From assembly GCA_016873435.1 (NCBI GenBank), contig VGXF01000003.1, positions 1 to 64,000 of the forward strand: 64,000 bases of DNA, written 5' to 3'. Positions 8,397 to 20,556 of this stretch are shown here, piece by piece. Every line of letters starts with the position of its first letter. Positions within the stretch are counted from its first letter, which is position 1. A program made the translations under genes and the position numbers. Source of the stretch: Nitrospira sp. (GTDB taxonomy: Bacteria > Nitrospirota > Nitrospiria > Nitrospirales > Nitrospiraceae). The notes under the pieces were generated by a model. The model did no database searches, was not told the DNA's origin, and was given only the letters and a program-made list of their open reading frames with translations.

Positions 8397-9598
8397 GGCG
8401 CGTGCCCGGGTTTCACTCCGGCGGCTGGGGGAGGAGCCGGTGCTACCTGGCCGACGGGGACCGGATTGACCGGTGCGCCCGGGGCCAGCAGATGCAGGCC
8501 TTCGAGCACGACACGATCACCGGCCTTGAGGCCGTTCTCGATGAGCCACTGGTCGCCCTGCCAGCCTGTGGCCTGGACGGGACGGATCTCGATTTTATTT
8601 TCCTGGTTGACGAGGAAGACGATGGGGCCTTTGGGCCCTTGTTGCACGGCCCGCTGTGGCACGAGAATGGCGTCACGCCGCACATAACCCTGCACGCGCA
8701 CCTTGACGAACTGACCGGGCAGCAGCACGCGCTCCGGGTTCGGGAACACGAACCGGCCCTGCCGCGCGCCCGTCTCGGTACGCAGGCCCACGTCGGTGAA
8801 GTCGAGCTGGCCCGCGCGCGGATAGACGGTGCCGTCAGAGAAGGTCAGCGTTCCCTTCAACTGGTAGAGGTCGGGACGCTCCACCTTTTTCTCGGCTAGC
8901 TCGCGCCTCCGCTGCAACAGGAAGCGCTCCGGGGCGCTCACGATCACGTACATCGGATCGGTCTGATGGACGATCGTCAGCAGATCCGTCTGCGCGGAAA
9001 CCAGCCGCCCCTCAGAAACCCGCGTGCGTTCGATGAGGCCATCGATGGGCGAGGTGATACGCGTGTTGTCGAGATCGAACTTCGCCTTGACCAGTTGCGC
9101 CCGAGCTCCCTCCAGCGCTGCGGTGGCAGCCAGCTCTTCGGCCACGGCGTCGTCCACATCCTTCTGGCTGACCGCCTGCTCCTTCAGCAACGGCTTGACG
9201 CGCGCCAGATTCTGCTTTTCCCGGACCAGCCGCGCCTCAGTCTGCGCGACCATGGCCTTGGCACTGGCGACGGCGGCCTGGAACGGAACCGGATCGATCT
9301 GGTAGAGCCTGTGGCCCTTCTTGACGTCCCGCCCTTCCTGGAAAAACCGCTGCTTGACGATGCCGGTGACCTGCGAGCGAATCTCTACCGGACGGGAGGA
9401 TTCCGACTGGCCAATGAACTCCGGTTCATCCGCCACATTCTGGGACAAGACGGCCAGGACCTGCACGGACGGAGGCAGCGGCTTGTGCGGAGGCGGTGCC
9501 GAGGCCGTCTCATCCTTACAGCCCACCACACCGACCAACGCCAGGCAGACCAAAATGCCCGGCAGGGCGCGCTGGTCATGTAAGAAAAATCTTGTCAT
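8393..9598 (-). CDS. RND periplasmic adaptor (membrane fusion) lipoprotein
   Basis: 401 residues. The N-terminus is a lipoprotein signal with a VVGC lipobox, followed by a Pro-rich linker. The order is then barrel-sandwich half, a helical hairpin (residues about 100-180, rich in Ala/Glu/Lys), second half, and the beta-barrel and membrane-proximal domains, as in AcrA/MexA. The hairpin contains the usual lead-in GRDVKKGHRLYQIDP. ATG at 9598 is chosen because the upstream extension to 9742 gives no signal peptide. It bridges the permease and the channel. First gene of the efflux operon. Confidence 0.93.
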   Translation of the reverse strand: MTRFFLHDQRALPGILVCLALVGVVGCKDETASAPPPHKPLPPSVQVLAVLSQNVADEPEFIGQSESSRPVEIRSQVTGIVKQRFFQEGRDVKKGHRLYQIDPVPFQAAVASAKAMVAQTEARLVREKQNLARVKPLLKEQAVSQKDVDDAVAEELAATAALEGARAQLVKAKFDLDNTRITSPIDGLIERTRVSEGRLVSAQTDLLTIVHQTDPMYVIVSAPERFLLQRRRELAEKKVERPDLYQLKGTLTFSDGTVYPRAGQLDFTDVGLRTETGARQGRFVFPNPERVLLPGQFVKVRVQGYVRRDAILVPQRAVQQGPKGPIVFLVNQENKIEIRPVQATGWQGDQWLIENGLKAGDRVVLEGLHLLAPGAPVNPVPVGQVAPAPPPAAGVKPGHAP

Positions 9599-9799
9599 TG
9601 CATGGCTATGATAACAGAAGAGGTGCTGATTGCGCGTCAAAGTCGAAGTGGCCTGATCGGCGAGACAGCGGCCCCTGGATCGTGTTTCTAGATCCCCTCG
9701 TGGGTGTCCACATGGGGCCGCCTGGGACCCCGGTTGGCACACAGGTGCCGATGATAATTATCGAGTAAAATCAACTGGTTGAGGAATGCGCGCTAACGG

Positions 9800-10282
9800 T
9801 TATCGCCGTCCGCCTTTCATCGCCCGCTCGACTTCACGTCCGGCCTCCCGTTCCTTAATTGTCTCGCGGCGGTCGTACTGCTTCTTGCCTTTGGCCAGTG
9901 CAAGCTCGACCTTGGCGTGGCCGCGCGGGCTGAAATAGAGGCGGAGAGGAATGAGCGTAAGGCCTTTCTGCTGCGTCTTGCCAATGAGCTGATTGATCTC
10001 CTTGTGATGGAGCAAGAGCTTGCGCGACCGGAGCGGTTCATGATTCATGATGTTGCCGTGGCTGTAGGGATTGATGTGACAGTTGTGCAGAAGCGCCTCG
10101 CCATGCTTCACGCTGGCGTAGCTGTCCCGGAGATTCACAAGGCCCTCGCGGAGCGATTTGACCTCCGTTCCGCGCAACACGATACCGGCCTCGAGCCTAT
10201 CCTCGATATGATAGTCGTGGAACGCCTTCCGGTTCGTCGCCACGACTTTCTCGCCCTTTTCTTTATCCTTCTCCTTGCTCAT
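9800..10282 (-). CDS. smpB: SsrA-binding protein SmpB
   Basis: 160 residues, normal length. It shows the SmpB core: ATNRKAFHDYHIEDRLEAGI, then GTEVKSLREG and NLRDSYASV near the tRNA-like-domain-binding face, and the basic C-terminal tail (KKQYDRRETIKERE) that folds in the empty mRNA channel of the stalled ribosome. It binds tmRNA (ssrA at 2383-2729, 7 kb away) and delivers it to the ribosome. ATG at 10282 gives an N-terminus rich in Lys and Glu before the conserved core. It is transcribed on the minus strand, upstream of the efflux operon but separated by about 200 bases. Confidence 0.97.
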   Translation of the reverse strand: MSKEKDKEKGEKVVATNRKAFHDYHIEDRLEAGIVLRGTEVKSLREGLVNLRDSYASVKHGEALLHNCHINPYSHGNIMNHEPLRSRKLLLHHKEINQLIGKTQQKGLTLIPLRLYFSPRGHAKVELALAKGKKQYDRRETIKEREAGREVERAMKGGRR

Positions 10283-10451
10283 GGCCTGCCACTATAGCAT
10301 GGAGGGTAAGGTTGTCTCCCGCGTCCTTGCTGCAAATATACGGGGAGTTTATACTCGATCGGGACCTCGATCTGGTCACCGCCCAGTCGTTTGAAATTTT
10401 CGGGGTCTCGTGAAACAACATCTACTCGCGCCAGAGAGATAACGCCAGAAC

Positions 10452-10934
10452 ATGCCCCTTAATTCCTTTTTCGATTCCGTCGCCTCTGTATTGAGCGGTC
10501 TCGCACGCCGGCACGGGATGCAAGCGAAGCTGCTCGAACACAAGCTGCTCAAGCAATGGCCTGCCATCGTCGGAGAGCCGGTGGCCTCCCATACGAAGCC
10601 CGACCAGATCAAATTCAAGAAGCTCTACCTGATCGCGGAAAACTCGATCTGGCTTCAGCAACTCACCTTCATGAAACCCGAATTGGTCGGAAAGATCAAC
10701 GCGGAGGCCGGGAGCGATCTCGTCACAGACATTGTGCTGCGCGTGGGGCCAGTCGTGCGGGAGGAAGAAACCGCAGCGCCGGCGGAGGATGCACCAGCCG
10801 CTACCGAGCCGAGTCCCGCCGTATTCGCGCAAGCGGCAACGACGGTCGCGCCGGTCTCCGATCCTGAACTGCGGGCCAAACTAGCGGATGTGGTGGCAAA
10901 AGCCCTCAGTGGGCCGTCCCGTTCAAAACGGTGA
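10452..10934 (+). CDS. DciA-like DUF721 protein, probable replicative helicase loader
   Basis: 160 residues. The N-terminal 95 residues fit DUF721: LLKQWPAIVGEPVASHTKPDQIKF, then a strand-turn-strand ending in SIWLQQLTFMKPELVGKIN. DUF721 proteins named DciA load or regulate DnaB in bacteria without DnaC/DnaI. The C-terminal 50 residues are Ala/Pro/Glu-rich and look disordered. Lying within 9 kb of dnaA and next to gyrase genes fits a replication role. Its 3' end overlaps the convergent membrane-protein gene by 12 bases. Confidence 0.8.
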   Translation: MPLNSFFDSVASVLSGLARRHGMQAKLLEHKLLKQWPAIVGEPVASHTKPDQIKFKKLYLIAENSIWLQQLTFMKPELVGKINAEAGSDLVTDIVLRVGPVVREEETAAPAEDAPAATEPSPAVFAQAATTVAPVSDPELRAKLADVVAKALSGPSRSKR

Positions 10935-11573
10935 GATGGCCGGGGGGGCCGGCTTGCCGGACGGAGCCGGTGACGACGGCGAGGGCGATCCAAGAGCCTC
11001 TGTCACGGACCCCTTGAAGAGCTGGCGCGCGTAGGCAGCGGTGCCCGCCGTGTCCCTGCCCTGCAGCGCTTCATAAATTCGCCCGACCCAGGCTTCTTCG
11101 TCCAACCCATCCAGTCGGTAGTAGCCGCGCACGGTTTTTTCGAAATCCGCGCGGAAGGCCTGTTCGGCCTGATCGCGCGAGGATTCTGTTGCCAGATACC
11201 GGTGCAGCACGTCCGCTTCGGTCATGTGATCGTTGGCAAAGACGAAGACCGTCATGCGCTGATAGTGACCGATGGGGTCGCCCTTGGTCGTCGGCTGAAT
11301 TTTCATCCTTCCGAAGTCCCGCCCCCCGTGCGCCTCCTTTTGAAACCGGTAGAGGAGTGTTTCGATCTCCGTGTCGCTCGTCCAGGCCGGCACGTGCATG
11401 GCGACCGTGATGCCCTCCTGCGACCCCACGCTGTAGGGGGGGATCGTCCGGTCCGGTCGCGTGAGGTACATGCCGCCCCAGATCAGGCCAAAGGCGCTGA
11501 GGAAAACGAGCAGGCCCATCTTGACGACGGTGTCGAGCTTCCGGAACCACTCTGGAGTGAAGGACACGGTCAT
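10923..11573 (-). CDS. Membrane-anchored hypothetical protein
   Basis: 216 residues from ATG at 11573. One hydrophobic segment near the N-terminus (VKMGLLVFLSAFGLIWGGMYL) would anchor it, and the rest would be outside the cytoplasm. The middle is mixed alpha/beta and the last 25 residues are a Pro/Ser-rich tail. I do not recognise a family. It begins 34 bases after the stop of gyrA on the same strand and could be the last gene of the dnaA-gyrA run. The in-frame extension to 11717 lies inside gyrA and is not credible. Confidence 0.65.
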   Translation of the reverse strand: MTVSFTPEWFRKLDTVVKMGLLVFLSAFGLIWGGMYLTRPDRTIPPYSVGSQEGITVAMHVPAWTSDTEIETLLYRFQKEAHGGRDFGRMKIQPTTKGDPIGHYQRMTVFVFANDHMTEADVLHRYLATESSRDQAEQAFRADFEKTVRGYYRLDGLDEEAWVGRIYEALQGRDTAGTAAYARQLFKGSVTEALGSPSPSSPAPSGKPAPPAISPF

Positions 11574-11607
11574 GGGGAGGGATGAAACCGCAATCTGTCC
11601 AGCTGCG

Positions 11608-14079
11608 CTACTTCGCTTCGCCGTTAGCGCTCTCGGTCGACTCGTCTTCGCGTTCGGCGATGCGGGCCACGCCGACCACGCGGTCGGCGTCGCCTTCCAA
11701 TTCAAGCACGCGGACACCCTGCGTATTGCGGCCGACTTCGCGGATGTCGTTCACCTTACAGCGGAGAATCTTACCCATGGCTGCCATGAGCATGATCTCG
11801 TCGTCACCGCGCACTTGTAGAAAGCCGATCGCGAGACCGTTCTTCTCCGTGGTTTTGACGCTGATGATGCCCTTGCCCCCTCGGCCCTGGATGCGATACT
11901 CGTTGACCGGCGTCCGCTTGCCGAAGCCGCCTTCGGTGACCGTCAGGATAGCCGTGGTGGAGTCCGGCGTGATCGTCTCCATCCCGATGACGACGTTCTG
12001 ATCCTCCAGCGTGATGCCGCGGACGCCGTGCGCCGTGCGGCCCATCGGCCGGACTTCATCTTCCTTAAAGCGGATGACGATACCCTGTCTCGTGCCAAGG
12101 AGAATTTCGCGTGAGCTATCGGTGATCTGCACGCCGATCAGCTTGTCGCCCTCGTCCAGTGTCAGCGCGATGATGCCGCCTGAGCGCGGATTGCCGTAGG
12201 CGGAGAGTTCCGTCTTCTTGATGATACCCTGCCGGGTCGCCATGACGACAAACTGATCCTCGCGGAATTCCTTCACGGGGAGGGTGGCCGTGACCTTCTC
12301 GTCGTCTTTGAGCGCCAGCAGATTGACCAGCGCCTTACCCTTCGCCGCACGTCCGGCTTCCGGAATCTCGTGGACCTTCAGCCAGTAGACCCTGCCCGCA
12401 TCCGTAAAGAACAGCAGATAATCGTGCGTGGAGGCGGTAAAGAGCGTTTCGACAAAATCCTCGTCGCGGATGCCCATGCCAATCTTGCCCTTGCCGCCGC
12501 GCCGCTGCGCACGGTAGAGCGAGACGGGGTTCCGCTTAATGTAGCCCGCATGCGACACCGTGACGACGACCTCCTCGGCGGCGATGAGGTCCTCGACGCT
12601 GATTTCGGCCGCTTCCTTGAGGATCTGCGTGCGCCGCTCGTCCTTGTAGGTCTCCTTTACGGCCAGCAGCTCGTCTTTGATGATCTTGCGGACCAGTGCC
12701 TCGCTCGCCAGCACGGATTTCAGATATTCGATCCGCTTCAGCAGTTCCTGATATTCCTCGATGAGTTTGTTGCGCTCGAGCTGCGTCAGCCGCTGCAGCT
12801 TCATGTCCAGGATCGCGTTCGACTGCATCTCGCTCAACTGGAACTGCCGCATCAGGCCTGTGCGCGCCGCTTCCGGCGAGGACGAGGCGCGGATTAGCTT
12901 GATGACTGCGTCCAGATTATCGATCGCGATCTTGAGGCCTTCGAGGATATGTGCCCGCTCCTCCGCCTTGCGCAGCTCGAAGGCCGTGCGGCGGACGATC
13001 ACCTCGCGTCGATGCTCGATGAAGTATTCGAGCACCTGCTTGAGATTGAGCACCTCCGGCCGGTTGTTCACCAGTGCCAGCATGATGACGCCGAAGGTCG
13101 TCTGGAGCTGCGTATGCTTAAATAGGTTGTTCAGCACGACCTGCGGGATTTCGTTCTTCTTGAGCTCGATGACGATGCGGACCCCGTCGCGGTCCGATTC
13201 GTCGCGCAGGTCCGAGATGCCCTCGACCTTCTTGTCCTGGGCCAGCTCGGCGATCTTCTCGATCAGAGTGGCCTTGTTCACCTGGTAGGGAATTTCCGTG
13301 ATGATGAGGCGGCTGCGGTCGGTGCGTTCTTCCACCTCGACGTTCACCTTGGCCCGGAGCGTCAGCAGTCCGCGCCCGGTCTCGTAGGCCTTCTTGATCT
13401 CGCCCGTGCCGTAGATGAAGCCAGCGGTCGGGAAGTCAGGGCCCGGGATGTCCTGCATCAGTTCGGCAATCGTCGTCTCGGGATTGTCCACCAGCCGGAC
13501 GAGGCCATTGACGATCTCGGCGACGTTGTGCGTCGGAATGTTGGTGGCGTAGCCAACGGCGATGCCGCCCGCGCCGTTGACGAGCAGGTTCGGCACCCGC
13601 GCCGGAAGCACCAGTGGCTCGGTGCGTGACTCGTCGTAGTTCGGCCCGAAGTCCACCGTCTCCATGTCGATGTCAGCCAGCATTTCTTCCGCCATCCGGG
13701 TCATGCGCGCCTCTGTGTAGCGCATGGCCGCCGGCGGATCACCGTCCATCGAGCCGTAGTTCCCCTGGCCGTCCACCAGCATGTAGCGCATGTTGAAATC
13801 CTGCGCCATGCGGACAAGTGTGTCGTAGATGGCTGAGTCGCCGTGCGGGTGGTAATTGCCCATGATCTCGCCAACGATTTTGGCCGACTTGCGGTAGGCT
13901 CGGTTGTGCGCAAGCCCCATCTCGTTCATGCCAAAGAGGATGCGTCGGTGCACGGGCTTCATGCCGTCGCGCACGTCGGGGAGCGCGCGGCCCACGATCA
14001 CGCTCATGGCGTAATCAAGGTAGGACGAGCGCATCTCGTCTTCGATCGCAATTTGTGCTAGACGTTCATCGAGCGGCAT
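11608..14079 (-). CDS. gyrA: DNA gyrase subunit A
   Basis: 823 residues, normal length. The N-terminus contains SYLDYAMSVIVGRALPDVRDG and the breakage-reunion domain with the catalytic Tyr in PAAMRYTEARM. The quinolone-resistance region reads GDSAIYD, so the usual Ser and Asp are present. The C-terminal half holds the six-bladed pinwheel repeats, with the gyrase-specific GyrA box QRRGGKGK at the first blade. With GyrB it introduces negative supercoils. It starts 36 bases after gyrB. Confidence 0.98.
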   Translation of the reverse strand: MPLDERLAQIAIEDEMRSSYLDYAMSVIVGRALPDVRDGMKPVHRRILFGMNEMGLAHNRAYRKSAKIVGEIMGNYHPHGDSAIYDTLVRMAQDFNMRYMLVDGQGNYGSMDGDPPAAMRYTEARMTRMAEEMLADIDMETVDFGPNYDESRTEPLVLPARVPNLLVNGAGGIAVGYATNIPTHNVAEIVNGLVRLVDNPETTIAELMQDIPGPDFPTAGFIYGTGEIKKAYETGRGLLTLRAKVNVEVEERTDRSRLIITEIPYQVNKATLIEKIAELAQDKKVEGISDLRDESDRDGVRIVIELKKNEIPQVVLNNLFKHTQLQTTFGVIMLALVNNRPEVLNLKQVLEYFIEHRREVIVRRTAFELRKAEERAHILEGLKIAIDNLDAVIKLIRASSSPEAARTGLMRQFQLSEMQSNAILDMKLQRLTQLERNKLIEEYQELLKRIEYLKSVLASEALVRKIIKDELLAVKETYKDERRTQILKEAAEISVEDLIAAEEVVVTVSHAGYIKRNPVSLYRAQRRGGKGKIGMGIRDEDFVETLFTASTHDYLLFFTDAGRVYWLKVHEIPEAGRAAKGKALVNLLALKDDEKVTATLPVKEFREDQFVVMATRQGIIKKTELSAYGNPRSGGIIALTLDEGDKLIGVQITDSSREILLGTRQGIVIRFKEDEVRPMGRTAHGVRGITLEDQNVVIGMETITPDSTTAILTVTEGGFGKRTPVNEYRIQGRGGKGIISVKTTEKNGLAIGFLQVRGDDEIMLMAAMGKILRCKVNDIREVGRNTQGVRVLELEGDADRVVGVARIAEREDESTESANGEAK

Positions 14080-14115
14080 GTGTTCCTTAGCGGTTTACTG
14101 GGGGGCAACTAATTA

Positions 14116-17731
<3,616 letters not shown>

Positions 17732-17735
17732 CGGG

Positions 17736-19073
17736 TTACCCCTTTGTGATCTGCTCTTTCAGACTCTCAAGCGTGGCGTTCACCGTGCTGTCCGCGGCCC
17801 TGGCTTTGGAAATCTGCTTGCACGCGTGAATGATCGTCGTGTGGTCCTTGCCGCCGAAGTGCTGGCCGATCTCCGGGAAGGAGGCGTCGGTCAGCTCGCG
17901 GCAGAGATACATGGCGATCTGCCTCGGATAGACCAGTGTCTTGCTTCGGCGCCGGGACTTCATATCGGAAATCTTCACGTGGAACCGGTTGGCCACGATT
18001 GCCTCGATGTCGTCCATCGAGACGATCTTCTTTTTTTCGCCGATCAGGTCCCGCAGCACGTTCCTGGCCATGTCCAGCGCGACCGGCTGTCCGGTCAGCG
18101 AGGCATAGGCCCCGAGCCGCACCAGGGAGCCTTCCAGCTCACGGATGTTGCTCTTCATGTTAGCCGCGAGGAATTGGATGACTTCGTCGGGGAGCACGAT
18201 GCCTTCGTCGTCCGACTTCTTGCGAAGAATGGCGATGCGGGTCTCCACGTCGGGCGGCTGCAGGTCTGCGATCAAGCCCCAGCCGAACCGCGACTGCAGG
18301 CGTTCCTCGGTGTTGGCGATTTCCTTGGGTGAGCGGTCGCTGGAGAGTACGATCTGCTTGCGGGCCTCATAGAGCGTGTTGAAGGTATGGAAGAATTCCT
18401 CCTGCGTGCGCTCCTTACCGGCCAGGAACTGCACATCGTCGATCAAGAGCATGTCGATGTTCCGGAACCGCTTCCGGAGATCCATCATCTTGTCGTAGCG
18501 GATGGAGTTGATCACTTCGTTGGTGAATTGCTCGGTTGTCACATAGGCAATGCGGAGATCGGTGGTCTCGGCGATGTGGTTGCCGATCGCGTTGAGCAGG
18601 TGCGTCTTGCCGAGTCCCACGCCCCCGTACAGGAAGAGCGGGTTGTACGCCTGGGCCGGGGATTCCGCGACAGCTAGACAGGCCGCATGGGCGAACTGGT
18701 TGCTGGCGCCCACGACGAAGTTCTTGAACGTGTACTTTGGGTTCATGGGCGAGGCGCGCCGTGCCCGACTGGCTGGGACGACTCGTGCTGTCGAAGCCCG
18801 TCCTTCCGCTGCCTTCATGGCCGTGTTTTCAGTGGTCACGAACGCTACGGACAAGGGCGGCCCGTTTTGAGCCGCCGCCAAGGCCTCAGACAGAAGTCCT
18901 TTGTGGTGTTCCATTAGCCATTGGCCAAAGAATTTGTTCGGGACCTCGATCTGAGCGGACGAATTCTCGATTCCCTTAAGCCTGGTCGGCGTGAACCAGG
19001 TCTCGAAAACCTGCTTTGAAACCTTGGTTTCGATGTACACCAAGGCCCGCTCCCATACGGAGTTTAAACTCAT
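17736..19073 (-). CDS. dnaA: Chromosomal replication initiator DnaA
   Basis: 445 residues. Domain I is at the N-terminus ([20 protein letters not shown] cut off here), followed by a short linker. Domain III has Walker [14 protein letters not shown], Walker [13 protein letters not shown] and sensor residues. Domain IV carries the DnaA-box-binding signature [12 protein letters not shown]. It binds boxes in the adjacent AT-rich region and opens the origin. The ATG has AAGGAG eight bases upstream. It heads the dnaA-dnaN-gyrB-gyrA run. Confidence 0.98.
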   Translation of the reverse strand: MSLNSVWERALVYIETKVSKQVFETWFTPTRLKGIENSSAQIEVPNKFFGQWLMEHHKGLLSEALAAAQNGPPLSVAFVTTENTAMKAAEGRASTARVVPASRARRASPMNPKYTFKNFVVGASNQFAHAACLAVAESPAQAYNPLFLYGGVGLGKTHLLNAIGNHIAETTDLRIAYVTTEQFTNEVINSIRYDKMMDLRKRFRNIDMLLIDDVQFLAGKERTQEEFFHTFNTLYEARKQIVLSSDRSPKEIANTEERLQSRFGWGLIADLQPPDVETRIAILRKKSDDEGIVLPDEVIQFLAANMKSNIRELEGSLVRLGAYASLTGQPVALDMARNVLRDLIGEKKKIVSMDDIEAIVANRFHVKISDMKSRRRSKTLVYPRQIAMYLCRELTDASFPEIGQHFGGKDHTTIIHACKQISKARAADSTVNATLESLKEQITKG

Positions 19074-19424
19074 ACTCCATCTCCTTCTGTATTCACAGAT
19101 TTATTAACACCTGTGAATAAGAATAAATGTTTAGAAACACCATATATCTTGTCACTTGTAATCATATCAACCAATATGTGGTAGTGTGATGGCTTATTAC
19201 AAAATTTGAGTTTCGTGCCTTCTTTTACTCCTTGATCTACCCACCTTCTCTACTTTATCCACAGATTACTGAAGCCCTCTTCACGCCTAATCAGAAGCCT
19301 CTTCACTTCTCTCTACACATGATCGCGTAATCAGAACTGCGCACCGGTGCTTCGTTCAACTCCTGTTTCCACATATTCACAACCATTACTCCTATCCCTT
19401 CCTACTCCGGCTATCTTTCTTCAT
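19074..19424. other. oriC: Putative chromosomal replication origin (oriC)
   Basis: No gene is seen here. The stretch is far more AT-rich than its surroundings and lies directly upstream of dnaA. It holds one perfect DnaA box, TTATCCACA at 19255-19263 (+), and TTATTCACA at 19112-19120 (-), which fits TTATNCACA. One-mismatch boxes are GTATTCACA at 19089-19097 and ATATTCACA at 19373-19381. The segment 19112-19200 is the most AT-rich and a likely unwinding site. The function is inferred from position and boxes. Confidence 0.75.
19141..19170 (-). promoter_or_regulatory. Possible dnaA promoter
   Basis: On the minus strand, TTGATA (19165-19170) and TATATG (19141-19146) are separated by 18 bases, a fair match to sigma-70 elements. 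It lies about 70 bases upstream of the dnaA ATG, with DnaA boxes between it and the gene, which would permit autorepression. In such AT-rich DNA chance matches are common. Confidence 0.35.
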
Positions 19425-19712
19425 CTACGCAACCAATCCAGAAATAAGGATTGAGGATAGTGACAATACCGTCACCGTATCGGCCTCAAAAATCATGCGC
19501 AGCATGCCCTGATAGGAAACAGTAGGGAGAGAAGACGAACTACTCCTGGCCGGTGCGTCATTAGATAAAGCAAAGACACGATCAAAAGTGCCACCTGGTT
19601 GGTTTACACCGTCCTGAATGAGCAAGAGGGAGGCTTCCTCCTGGGCAGACTCGGCGGACGGAAGAATATCTTGATCAAAAGCCCCACGGACAATATATAA
19701 AGTCTTTCTCAT
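19425..19712 (-). CDS. DsrH/TusB-like small protein
   Basis: 95 residues from ATG at 19712. The N-terminus (MRKTLYIVRGAFDQ) and the strand LLLIQDGVN resemble the DsrH/TusB fold, the small member of DsrEFH/TusBCD sulfur-relay complexes. A Ser-rich run follows. I see no cysteine in it, so the sulfur-binding Cys of DsrH proper is absent. It is the last of three small genes (order E-like, F-like, H-like) and starts 20 bases after the preceding one. The family call is by fold pattern and gene order, so moderate. Confidence 0.5.
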   Translation of the reverse strand: MRKTLYIVRGAFDQDILPSAESAQEEASLLLIQDGVNQPGGTFDRVFALSNDAPARSSSSSLPTVSYQGMLRMIFEADTVTVLSLSSILISGLVA

Positions 19713-19732
19713 TCTGGTTTCCCCAAAGACGC

Positions 19733-20080
19733 TCAGAACACCAAAACCCGATCGGAAGCCACCACGCTCGAACGGATGGCCTCCAAGGAGGATTCGGTCA
19801 AACAAAAATCAGAATCCATCCCAAACCGCGTAATACTCCCAACCGGAACCAGAAACGGAATTTCGAGATGCTTTAAGGAGGGGAGATACTTTTCAAGTAT
19901 CTCCACGTCAACAATATCGTCCCCGGGCTCCTCGGCCAGCAATAAGGGAGCCTCACCCAGCAGCACCACCTTCAAAGGATTTTCTCCCGTACTTAACCCC
20001 AGCGCGATCCGGAGCGCCTCCACCGGGCGATGCGTCTTCCGAGGATCCTGCCGGATCACGACGATAACACTGGGAGACAT
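19733..20080 (-). CDS. DsrF/TusC-like (DsrE-family) protein
   Basis: 115 residues. It starts with a beta strand and Arg-rich turn (VIVVIRQDPRK), then EALRIALGLSTGENPLKVVLLGEAPLL cut short here, a layout typical of the DsrE/F fold, in which a helix starting from the first loop leads to a second strand carrying gene-specific residues. There is one Cys (SDFCLTESS). In the TusBCD and DsrEFH complexes this member is mostly structural. It lies 22 bases downstream of the DsrE-like gene. Sulfur transfer is not shown by the sequence alone. Confidence 0.6.
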   Translation of the reverse strand: MSPSVIVVIRQDPRKTHRPVEALRIALGLSTGENPLKVVLLGEAPLLLAEEPGDDIVDVEILEKYLPSLKHLEIPFLVPVGSITRFGMDSDFCLTESSLEAIRSSVVASDRVLVF

Positions 20081-20102
20081 GAATCCCCGGAGGCTCCCGC
20101 GG

Positions 20103-20426
20103 TCAGTTAAACGACACGAACCGGTCGCAGCCGTTGATGATATTCGACAGCACGACCAACCCGCACAGCGTCACGCCGGGAGCCAGTGCATCTGTCGCCA
20201 CGCCATGCTGCTGGCACCCATAAGCGCAGACAAAAAACTTCGCCCCAGAGCCAGACAACCCAATTAAACGCTCATCGTTCAGGTTCCTAACCCCCTCGTC
20301 AATCAAGTACAAGTAGACGTCAATATTGGACTTTATGGCTTCCCGGCAGAGCCCGGCCACAGTATCAACATCGGGGCCCGAAGGAGGTGTGGAAAGAAGT
20401 ACGCCGAGCCTCTTTTTTTCCATCAA
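20103..20426 (-). CDS. DsrE/TusD-like protein
   Basis: 107 residues with the DsrE fold pattern: GVLLSTPPSGPDVDTVAGLC, then a strand for DVYLYLIDEGV, and KFFVCAYGCQQHGV. The Cys in FVCAYG falls where DsrE and TusD keep their persulfide-carrying cysteine, so this may be the active member of the trio. Roles known for the family are sulfur relay to DsrC or to tRNA thiolation, but neither dsrC nor mnmA is in this window. First gene of the three-gene run. Confidence 0.6.
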   Translation of the reverse strand: MMEKKRLGVLLSTPPSGPDVDTVAGLCREAIKSNIDVYLYLIDEGVRNLNDERLIGLSGSGAKFFVCAYGCQQHGVATDALAPGVTLCGLVVLSNIINGCDRFVSFN

Positions 20427-20497
20427 AAATCACAAGAAGAGTAAAGATAAAAATAGCAGCAAAAACAACGCGTTATAATTGCTTAGAAGGACGCGCA

Positions 20498-20526
20498 AAC
20501 GTACCGTTTTCAACCAAAAAAGTCAA
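20498..20526 (-). promoter_or_regulatory. Possible promoter of the DsrE-family cluster
   Basis: On the minus strand, TTGACT (20521-20526) precedes TACGTT (20498-20503) by 17 bases. It lies in an AT-rich gap of 130 bases between hisS and the DsrE-like gene, about 70 bases before that start. The -10 match is weak. Confidence 0.25.
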
Positions 20527-20556
20527 CAGGTAAAAACGTATATTTTTGTGCTTATT

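Noticed and set aside
19365-19373. GTTTCCACA as a DnaA box
   Set aside because: Two mismatches to TTATNCACA; not counted as origin evidence.
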